Source: Acidobacteriota bacterium
GTDB lineage: Bacteria; Acidobacteriota; Terriglobia; 20CM-2-55-15
Reading direction: 5' to 3'
NCBI GenBank assembly: GCA_003222755.1
Contig: QHXA01000099.1
Location: 1-10,706 of the forward strand
Length of the DNA: 10,706 nt
Part shown: positions 5,353 to 10,706 of the stretch, piece by piece
Numbering within the stretch: position 1 is the first letter of the stretch
Layout: each line of letters starts with the position of its first letter
The notes under the pieces: model-generated
What the model saw: only the letters and a program-made list of their open reading frames with translations
Told to the model about the DNA's origin: nothing
The model's database searches: none
Position numbers and translations under genes: made by a program

Positions 5353-6837
5353 CTATCGCAGCAAGCGGCTCCTTCGGAACCCGTAGAAAAAGTAAACGAC
5401 CATTCCCACAATCAGCCAGAGCGCAAATCGAATCCATGTAATCCAAGGCAGCCCGAGCATCAGATACATACAAGCGAGGACGCCGAGAAGTGGAATCACC
5501 GGCACCCACGGCGTTTTGAACGTTCGGGGGCGATCCGGTTCGCGCTTCCGCAAAACCCAGATGCCGATGCATACGAGAATAAATGCGAACAGCGTGCCGA
5601 TGTTCGTCAGATCGACCATTTCATCGATGCTCGTGAACATCGCGCATACGCCGACCGCCACACCGGTCAGGATCGTCGTCACGTACGGCGTCCTGAACCT
5701 CGGATGAACCTTCGCGAAGGACTGGGGAAGCAGCCCATCGCGCGCCATTGAGAAAAAGATCCGAGGCTGACCCAGCTGGAAAACGAGAAGCACAGCCGTG
5801 TGTGCGACCACTGACCCAAACGCGACGATGCCGACGAACAGATTTCCCCAACGCTGGATGTTTGCGTACTGCAGCGCCATCGTCAGCGGCTCGGCCTGCT
5901 CGGTTGCAAGCTTTTGCCTCAAAACGTCGAAAGGAATGATGCCGATGAAAACCGCCGCAACGAGAATGTAGATGACGGTAGAGATTAACAGCGACCCAAT
6001 GATGCCGATGGGCAGGTCCCGCGCGGGATTCCGCGTCTCCTCGGCAACAGTGGAGACTGCGTCGAAGCCGATGTAAGCGAAAAACACAATCGCAGCGCCC
6101 GACTGGACTCCAGCCCAGCCGTTTGGCAAGAGAGGATGGAAGTTCTCGCCCTTCATGTAACTCCATCCAACAACCACGAAGAATCCGAGGACGATCAGCT
6201 TCAGCATCACCATTGTCGTATTGATCGTGGCGCTTTCACGAATTCCAAGGACAAGAACGATCGTGATCAAGGCGACGATGCCGAATGCGAGGATGTTGAA
6301 CACAATTGGTACGCCGAAGATGTGAGGGGCGCGTTCGAAGAGTCCGGGAATTCGCGCGGCTGTACGGTAGTCCGTTGATAACCAATCCGGAATGATGATA
6401 CCGAAACCTGCGACGAGCGTTTTGAAGTAATTGCCCCAGCTGATCGCCACCGCTACATTGCCGACAGCATACTCAATGATCAAATCCCAACCGATGATCC
6501 ATGCCACAAGTTCGCCAAGCGTCGCGTACGCATACGTGTAGGCGCTGCCGGAAATGGGAATCATCGCCGCGAATTCGGCATAGCACAATGCGGCGAATCC
6601 GCATGCGATGCCGGTGAGAATAAAAGAGAGGATCAGTCCGGGACCTGCGCCGAGTCTTGTTGCATCACCCGCCGCAGCTGTGCCGATGGTTGCGAATATG
6701 CCGGCGCCAATGATGGCGCCGATCCCGAGCGCTGTGACATCCACCGGACCGAGCGCCTTCTTCAACCCGTGCTCAGAGTGCTCCGACTCCGCGACAAGCT
6801 CATAAGTCGGTTTCCTGCGAAACAGGTGTTTCAGCAT
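5353..6837 (-). CDS. APC-superfamily permease, cationic amino acid transporter (CAT) type
   Basis: A 494-residue integral membrane transporter with about 12 hydrophobic segments. It has the APC-fold signature GIGAIIGAGIF in helix 1 (38-48) and the conserved FFAYIGFDAVSTVAEETRNP (252-271) of helix 6 and the following loop. Bacterial relatives are proton-coupled amino-acid importers. The substrate cannot be read from the sequence. Start is ATG at 6837; the upstream sequence has only a weak ribosome binding site. The TAG at 5353-5355 is one base from the aldolase ATG, so the two are almost certainly co-transcribed. It is the first gene of the microcompartment-ruvAB run and diverges from the secreted-protein gene. 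An amino-acid-type permease is unexpected next to a sugar-phosphate aldolase. It may import a related small amine or amino acid, or may simply share the promoter. Confidence 0.93.
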   Translation of the reverse strand: MLKHLFRRKPTYELVAESEHSEHGLKKALGPVDVTALGIGAIIGAGIFATIGTAAAGDATRLGAGPGLILSFILTGIACGFAALCYAEFAAMIPISGSAYTYAYATLGELVAWIIGWDLIIEYAVGNVAVAISWGNYFKTLVAGFGIIIPDWLSTDYRTAARIPGLFERAPHIFGVPIVFNILAFGIVALITIVLVLGIRESATINTTMVMLKLIVLGFFVVVGWSYMKGENFHPLLPNGWAGVQSGAAIVFFAYIGFDAVSTVAEETRNPARDLPIGIIGSLLISTVIYILVAAVFIGIIPFDVLRQKLATEQAEPLTMALQYANIQRWGNLFVGIVAFGSVVAHTAVLLVFQLGQPRIFFSMARDGLLPQSFAKVHPRFRTPYVTTILTGVAVGVCAMFTSIDEMVDLTNIGTLFAFILVCIGIWVLRKREPDRPRTFKTPWVPVIPLLGVLACMYLMLGLPWITWIRFALWLIVGMVVYFFYGFRRSRLLR

Positions 6838-6891
6838 GACTTCGGTAATTCGACATTATGGATGGATTTAACAACGGGCGCGAACAATTTC

Positions 6892-6904
6892 CGGTACATT
6901 ACCG
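6892..6904. promoter_or_regulatory. Palindrome in the divergent intergenic region
   Basis: CGGTA-CAT-TACCG is a perfect 5-bp inverted repeat with a 3-base spacer in the 85-bp gap between the divergent permease and secreted-protein genes. The half-site CGGTAAT also appears at 6843-6849, inverted relative to ATTACCG at 6898-6904. It could be an operator for one or both genes. It is short enough to occur by chance, and I could not identify convincing -35/-10 boxes on either strand. Confidence 0.3.
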
Positions 6905-6922
6905 CATCTGAGAGAACAGTTG

Positions 6923-8749
6923 ATGAGGCATCCATTCATCGCGTTGCTGGTGGTCTTGCTTGCTGCTGATCTTGCCTTCGGGCAGGTCACGTACAGGCCG
7001 GTTCCGCTCGCGTTTCCTCAGATTGCGATCGGTGGTGATACGGCCGGGCAGAACTACGTTACCTTGGTTCAATTGGTCAATAACAACTCCGCCGCAGTCA
7101 CCGGACATCTAGTCCTGTACTCCGATAGCGGAGCCGCGCTCGTCGCGCTAATTGACGGACAGGGACCGCAATCTGCGATGGACATCACGCTCGGACCCGG
7201 CGAAGCGCGGCAGATCCAGATAACGATGAGCGGGGAGATCACCGCGGGATGGATGCAGATCACCTATTCGCCTTCTGATGCCCTCACCACAGTTATTCTT
7301 CAGTTCCGGTCCGGTACAACAGTTCTTTCAGAGGTGGGAGTCGATCCCGCATTCGGCACGATTGACGCAACTGACTTCCCTGCAGAAACGGACGCGACAC
7401 TGAACACCGGCATTGCCATTGCGAATCCTAGTACGTCGACTGCCTACGTTTTAGCGACGCTGTGGGACCCGAGCACGGGACTGTCAGTTGCGAACACAAC
7501 AATGTCGTTGCCGCCCAATGGCCATGTCGCACGGCTTCTGACGGAGCTGATTCCCACGGCCGCCAACATCTCCCAAATCCGCGCAAAGCTTTCGCTCGAC
7601 TCCTGTTCCAGCGCGTCGTGCATCGCCCCAGGAGGTGGTTTTCTGGCAACAGCCATTCGCCTGAACGGTGGGCAGTTCACGACGATTCCGGTTGCGGAGA
7701 CTTCTTCCGGCGGCGCCCAGATTCGCATCTTGCCGCAAGTGGCATTCGGCGGACCCAGTACGGGTTTGAACATGACGACAATTCTGTACTTCACAACCAA
7801 TGTTTCTACCGGTGTATTTGGTACGGCCGACATCTTCGACAATGACGGCAATCCATTGCCGGCCTCCGCAGATGCCGCCGCACCGTCATCTTCACTTACG
7901 TTCACCGTACCCGGCAATCGCGTCAGCCGGGTTGTGCTCACCGGCGATCAGACGTTGCGAAGCGGCTGGATTCGGCTGACCTTGCCGGGCAGTGTGCATC
8001 TCATTGCGAACGCCGTCTTCCAAACGTTTAATGGTTCAACTCTCGCTTCAGAGGCGAGCGTTCTGGAGTCCGCGCCCATTAACCGCGGACTCATCTATGT
8101 CAGTACGCGCTCAGGGGCGGCAAATGTCGGTATCGCTTTCGCGAATTCCCAATCGGCTTCCAACACGATTACGCTCGATCTCTTCAACCGGACCGGATTC
8201 GTTGCCGGAAGCCGGCAGATCACGTTGCCGCCAAACGGACACTTGGCCCAATTTGTAACGGAGATCTTTCCGGAGCTGGCTTCCCTGACCGACTTCGATG
8301 GCGCTCTCTCCATTCATAGTTCGACAGCGTTTTCAGCGCTCGCGCTGCGGTTAAGCTCCGATAAGCTCGCAAGCCTGCCGGTCGCGGCTAATGGAATGTA
8401 CCGCCCATCCATCACAGGGCTGCGGATCACCCGAACACAGAGCCGGGGAGCTCAAGTGAGCTTCGAAATCGATGTGACGGATTTCGATTCAGATGTTGCG
8501 ACCAGTTCATCGACATCGGTTTCGGCCACCGCTGTTATTGACTTTGGAAGTTCCGGCTATGACGTCGGACCCTTGACTATTCCGGGAACTGGCATGCTCG
8601 ACCGCGCGACCGGCACGCTGAGCGGCACGTTTCAACCCCCAAACGTCAGCGGAACGGTTCCCAGCGGCGTCTCCGCCATGTTTTACATCCAGATGCAGGA
8701 TTCCCTCGGCAACGTGAGTAACGTGGTTAATGTTCTCGTTAGGTTTTAA
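6923..8749 (+). CDS. Secreted protein with alternating A-B-A-B beta-rich modules
   Basis: A 608-residue exported protein of unknown function. The N-terminus MRHPFIALLVVLLAADLAFG is a clear signal peptide, with likely cleavage before QVTYRP; there is no lipobox cysteine. Four modules of about 90-115 residues follow. A1 (about nt 7013-7348) and A2 (about 7727-8077) share GW-[IM]-[RQ]-[LI]-T, a following Q-F strand and S-E-[AV]. B1 (about 7400-7699) and B2 (about 8114-8389) share GIA-[IF]-AN, LPPNGH-[VL]-A, TE-[LI] and an ALRL-type strand. A separate C-terminal domain (from about 8402) resembles an Ig-like beta fold. B1 alone has a two-cysteine insertion (SCSSASC). The ATG at 6923 is preferred over the adjacent TTG at 6920, with GAGAG upstream. 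The high Ser/Thr/Ala content and short strands suggest a surface or extracellular structural or adhesive protein, which is inference. Confidence 0.88.
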   Translation: MRHPFIALLVVLLAADLAFGQVTYRPVPLAFPQIAIGGDTAGQNYVTLVQLVNNNSAAVTGHLVLYSDSGAALVALIDGQGPQSAMDITLGPGEARQIQITMSGEITAGWMQITYSPSDALTTVILQFRSGTTVLSEVGVDPAFGTIDATDFPAETDATLNTGIAIANPSTSTAYVLATLWDPSTGLSVANTTMSLPPNGHVARLLTELIPTAANISQIRAKLSLDSCSSASCIAPGGGFLATAIRLNGGQFTTIPVAETSSGGAQIRILPQVAFGGPSTGLNMTTILYFTTNVSTGVFGTADIFDNDGNPLPASADAAAPSSSLTFTVPGNRVSRVVLTGDQTLRSGWIRLTLPGSVHLIANAVFQTFNGSTLASEASVLESAPINRGLIYVSTRSGAANVGIAFANSQSASNTITLDLFNRTGFVAGSRQITLPPNGHLAQFVTEIFPELASLTDFDGALSIHSSTAFSALALRLSSDKLASLPVAANGMYRPSITGLRITRTQSRGAQVSFEIDVTDFDSDVATSSSTSVSATAVIDFGSSGYDVGPLTIPGTGMLDRATGTLSGTFQPPNVSGTVPSGVSAMFYIQMQDSLGNVSNVVNVLVRF

Positions 8750-8761
8750 CTGTGTATGAAT

Positions 8762-9178
8762 TCAGCCGTGCAGAAAGGCTTCCGCAAGACGATCGATTTG
8801 TTTTCCGACGGGTGTGTAGGAAATGACGACCGAAAGCGCGAACGCACCAACAGCGGTCAGTCCGGCCTCCGTGTATGCTCCCGCATAATGCGAGGCATGG
8901 ATCACGGCATCCGCGAAGAATGCGCAGACTCCCACAAATATGGCGGACACCCACCTATTCGCAAAGTGCCGCGCATGCCGGGTCAGAGTGAGACCTAGAA
9001 GCGGAAATACCGTCAGTGCACCTGTTTCGGAAGCGATCATGAAATGGCTCAACGTCGCCTGCGCAAGCTGCCCCTGAACCATAAGCACAAGACAGGCCAC
9101 CCCGGTTTCGACAGCTTTGTGCCCGCACAACACGAGACGGAATTGGTGTCTTTTATGTACGACTTGCTTTAGATTCAT
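8762..9178 (-). CDS. Small predicted multi-pass membrane protein, unknown
   Basis: A 138-residue protein that I do not recognise. Hydrophobic segments lie at about 24-40, 50-66, 76-95 and 103-121, so three or four membrane helices are likely. The N-terminus is basic (KQVVHKRHQFR) and the C-terminus is a short polar helix (GKQIDRLAEAFLHG). It contains several histidines near helix ends (HFMIAS, TRHARHF, DAVIHASHY), which might bind metal or haem, but no known motif is evident. The ATG at 9178 lies right next to a small palindrome (9181-9196). The gene converges with the secreted-protein gene, with only 12 bp between the stops and no visible terminator. Coding status rests on length and coherent hydrophobic pattern. 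Confidence 0.62.
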   Translation of the reverse strand: MNLKQVVHKRHQFRLVLCGHKAVETGVACLVLMVQGQLAQATLSHFMIASETGALTVFPLLGLTLTRHARHFANRWVSAIFVGVCAFFADAVIHASHYAGAYTEAGLTAVGAFALSVVISYTPVGKQIDRLAEAFLHG

Positions 9179-9180
9179 TC

Positions 9181-9196
9181 AACCGTGCTCACGGTT
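9181..9196. repeat. Short perfect palindrome at the start of the membrane-protein gene
   Basis: aaccgt-gctc-acggtt has a 6-bp stem and 4-base loop and ends two bases before the ATG of the minus-strand membrane-protein gene. In the RNA it would cover the ribosome-binding region. It might be an operator or a translation-limiting hairpin. It is short, so chance is possible. Confidence 0.35.
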
Positions 9197-9228
9197 CCGA
9201 GCGGCAGTTCGCTGCACTACGATGCGCT

Positions 9229-9254
9229 GGAAGCCGGTAATGATACCAGCTTCC
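9229..9254 (-). terminator. Stem-loop after the metallophosphoesterase gene
   Basis: Eleven bases at 9229-9239 pair with 9244-9254 around the loop atga. On the minus-strand RNA one position is a G-U wobble and the rest are Watson-Crick. It lies about 30 bases after the phosphoesterase stop and upstream of the membrane-protein gene. There is no U-run after it, so it is not a classic intrinsic terminator. It may be a weak terminator or an RNA-stability structure. Confidence 0.4.
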
Positions 9255-9283
9255 TCACACTTCATAATGCGGCAGATCGTATT

Positions 9284-9796
9284 TTATTTTGCGGTCTCTA
9301 TTTGCCGGGGCCATTCTTGTTTGAGTTCTACCGGCAATTCGATCAGTTCAGCACGCGCAGTCGAGCCTTGGATGATCAATCGGGCAATGCTGATCGGCAG
9401 CTTGAATCGCCGAGGACCTGCACTACCTGGGTTCAAGAACAGAATTCCCTCCCGCCGATGGATGGACGGCCGATGCGAGTGGCCGCTGATCACCACGTGA
9501 AAATTCACTGCAGGCGGTTGCAGTTTCATTTGCTTCACATCGTGCAACATGTAAATAGAAAGACTTCCGGCATGAACGAGTTGAAATTCAGGAATCCGGT
9601 TCGCCCAATCACCTTTGTCGTTATTGCCGCGAACAGCGACGACAGGAGCAAGGGTTCGCAAGCCTTCCAAGACTTCAGGCCCGCCGATATCGCCGGCATG
9701 AAGGATCAGACCAACGCCCTTGAAGGCCTGCAGGACTTCAGGACGGAGAAGTCCATGAGTATCGGAGATGACGCCGACGACTTTTTTGTTCGCCAT
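9284..9796 (-). CDS. YfcE/MJ0936-family metallophosphoesterase
   Basis: A 170-residue calcineurin-like phosphoesterase of the compact YfcE/YsnB type, a dinuclear-metal hydrolase acting on phosphodiesters or related substrates. Metal-ligand motifs are in order: D12 and H14 in SDTHG, D36 in HAGDIGG, N58-N59-D60 in RGNND, H85 in MLHD and H106/H108 in SGHSHRP, followed by LNPGSAGPRR. Length is usual for the family. The ATG at 9796 lies 6 bp after the helicase stop, so the two genes are probably co-transcribed. The commonly seen HG after the fifth motif is HD here, a minor change. The physiological substrate is unknown for most family members and is not suggested by the context. Confidence 0.93.
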   Translation of the reverse strand: MANKKVVGVISDTHGLLRPEVLQAFKGVGLILHAGDIGGPEVLEGLRTLAPVVAVRGNNDKGDWANRIPEFQLVHAGSLSIYMLHDVKQMKLQPPAVNFHVVISGHSHRPSIHRREGILFLNPGSAGPRRFKLPISIARLIIQGSTARAELIELPVELKQEWPRQIETAK

Positions 9797-9802
9797 GAGA
9801 TC

Positions 9803-10706
9803 TCACGCGATTTCCAATTCCGCGTACTTCGCGATCATTTTCTTCAGGCCATGAGAGATGAAGCTGACCGTGAGTTTCGTATCGTCGCCAGAGCCTTCGG
9901 TACGGAGGATGGTGCCATAGCCGTACTTCGCGTGTTTGACACGGGTCCCAAGCGTCCACACGCCGGCCGATTTTTTCTTGGCCTCAGGCGGCTTAGAGGT
10001 GGGAGCGGCCTGCTTCGGTGAGCCGCCGAGGACTTTTCTGACGGCATCGACGGTATCGTAACTTGTGCCTTGATATTGCACAGCAGGCCTGCGGCGGCGC
10101 TCGCCGACATCTTCGATTAGCTCTTCCGGGATCTCCGAGAGGAAGCGTGAACGCTCGGATATTTGTTGGTCCATGTTGCCGAAGTAGCGGCGGAATCGTG
10201 TGGACGTGAGATACAGCTTGTGCTCGGCGCGAGTCATGCCGACGTAGAACAGCCGTCGCTCTTCCTCCAGTTGTGGGGCCTCCATGATGGACCGGCTGTG
10301 CGGGAAGAGGCCTTCCTCTAAACCCATAATGAAGACAACCGGAAACTCGAGCCCTTTGGCAGTATGTAACGTCATCAGGGAAATCGGCGATCGTTCGTCG
10401 TAGGCGTCCTGATCGGACACGAGCGCCGCATGGTCCAGGAAGTCGCGGAGTTTTTCGCCGCGATCGTGGCTCTCTTCGGCAGCCGTGAGAAGCTCGCGAA
10501 TATTCTCGGTGCGGGTTTCGGCCTCTTCAGTGCCTTCTTCCTGAAGCATCTCAACGTACTTCGTCGAGCGGACAATCTTCTCCAGCAGAGCGGATGTCGA
10601 AAGTTCCTCGGCTCCTTGCACGAATTCCGCGACCATTCTGTAGAAGGCGTCCAATGCACGAATGGTTCGCATGGGCAGGCGCGCCTCTCGAACGGCGATC
10701 TCGATT
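9803..10706 (-). CDS. pcrA: UvrD/PcrA-family superfamily 1 DNA helicase, C-terminal part
   Basis: About 300 C-terminal residues of a 3'-5' DNA helicase; the frame stays open to the right edge, so the N-terminal part with Walker A lies outside. The late SF1A motifs are present: SLMTLHTAKGLEFPVVFIMG followed by LEEGLFPHSRS (motif V region), and EEERRLFYVGMTRA (motif VI with the nucleotide-sensing arginine). A low-complexity linker (SKPPEAKKKS) leads to a C-terminal Tudor-like domain, GTRVKHAKYGYGTILRTEG to the end, which in PcrA and UvrD contacts RNA polymerase. That domain favours PcrA/UvrD over Rep or RecB-type proteins. Its role would be in repair and removal of nucleoprotein blocks. The TGA is at 9803-9805, with the phosphoesterase gene 6 bp downstream. 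Confidence 0.94.
   Translation of the reverse strand, partial: IEIAVREARLPMRTIRALDAFYRMVAEFVQGAEELSTSALLEKIVRSTKYVEMLQEEGTEEAETRTENIRELLTAAEESHDRGEKLRDFLDHAALVSDQDAYDERSPISLMTLHTAKGLEFPVVFIMGLEEGLFPHSRSIMEAPQLEEERRLFYVGMTRAEHKLYLTSTRFRRYFGNMDQQISERSRFLSEIPEELIEDVGERRRRPAVQYQGTSYDTVDAVRKVLGGSPKQAAPTSKPPEAKKKSAGVWTLGTRVKHAKYGYGTILRTEGSGDDTKLTVSFISHGLKKMIAKYAELEIA

Noticed and set aside
5352..5411. An earlier aldolase start inside the permease gene
   Set aside because: The added 20 residues are not part of the aldolase fold and would require a 60-base overlap; the ATG at 5351 fits directly after the permease stop.
6838..6922. Sigma-70 promoter in the divergent gap
   Set aside because: A CATAAT on the minus strand and a TTAACA on the plus strand lack partners at about 17 bp, so I do not call promoters.
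8750..8761. Bidirectional terminator between convergent genes
   Set aside because: Only 12 bases separate the stops, and no stem with a T-run is visible there or just inside the gene ends.
9185..10021. A 278-codon open frame on the plus strand
   Set aside because: It is antisense to the well-supported phosphoesterase and the helicase C-terminus; its translation has no domain-like pattern.

Overview
This window is a moderately GC-rich bacterial chromosome segment. Two features suggest Acidobacteriota or a neighbouring group with similar loci: the composition of the bacterial microcompartment (BMC) locus, and a secreted protein built from alternating beta-rich modules. That placement is inference, because there is no rRNA or other phylogenetic marker here beyond ruvA, ruvB and a helicase fragment.

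Layout, left to right. (1) 23-1454, minus strand: a cardiolipin-synthase-type phospholipase D gene split into two frames by a perfect 13-bp tandem duplication at 408-433. (2) 1586-6837, minus strand: seven genes plus ruvB in one direction, probably one transcription unit. In transcription order they are an APC/CAT-type amino-acid permease, a class II (fuculose-1-phosphate-type) aldolase with a putative C-terminal encapsulation helix, one hexameric BMC shell protein (BMC-H), one pentameric vertex protein (BMC-P, EutN/CcmL), a 262-bp non-coding stretch full of palindromic repeats, two more BMC-P genes, ruvA and ruvB. The second and third BMC-P genes, and the third BMC-P gene and ruvA, are each joined by a 4-base GTGA start/stop overlap. 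(3) 6923-8749, plus strand: a signal-peptide-bearing protein with an A-B-A-B module array and a distinct C-terminal domain, divergent from the permease. (4) 8762-10706, minus strand: a PcrA/UvrD helicase that runs off the right edge, a YfcE-type metallophosphoesterase 6 bp downstream, and a small unrecognised membrane protein.

Working model. The shell genes and the aldolase resemble the sugar-phosphate-aldolase microcompartments known from Planctomycetes and Verrucomicrobia (PVM and PVM-like types). There the aldolase releases lactaldehyde from fuculose- or rhamnulose-1-phosphate inside the shell. No aldehyde dehydrogenase, phosphotransacylase, alcohol dehydrogenase or sugar kinase is present here, so those enzymes must lie elsewhere or this is a partial or satellite locus. 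The most notable points are the permease starting the unit and the Holliday-junction genes ruvAB being translationally tied to shell vertex genes.
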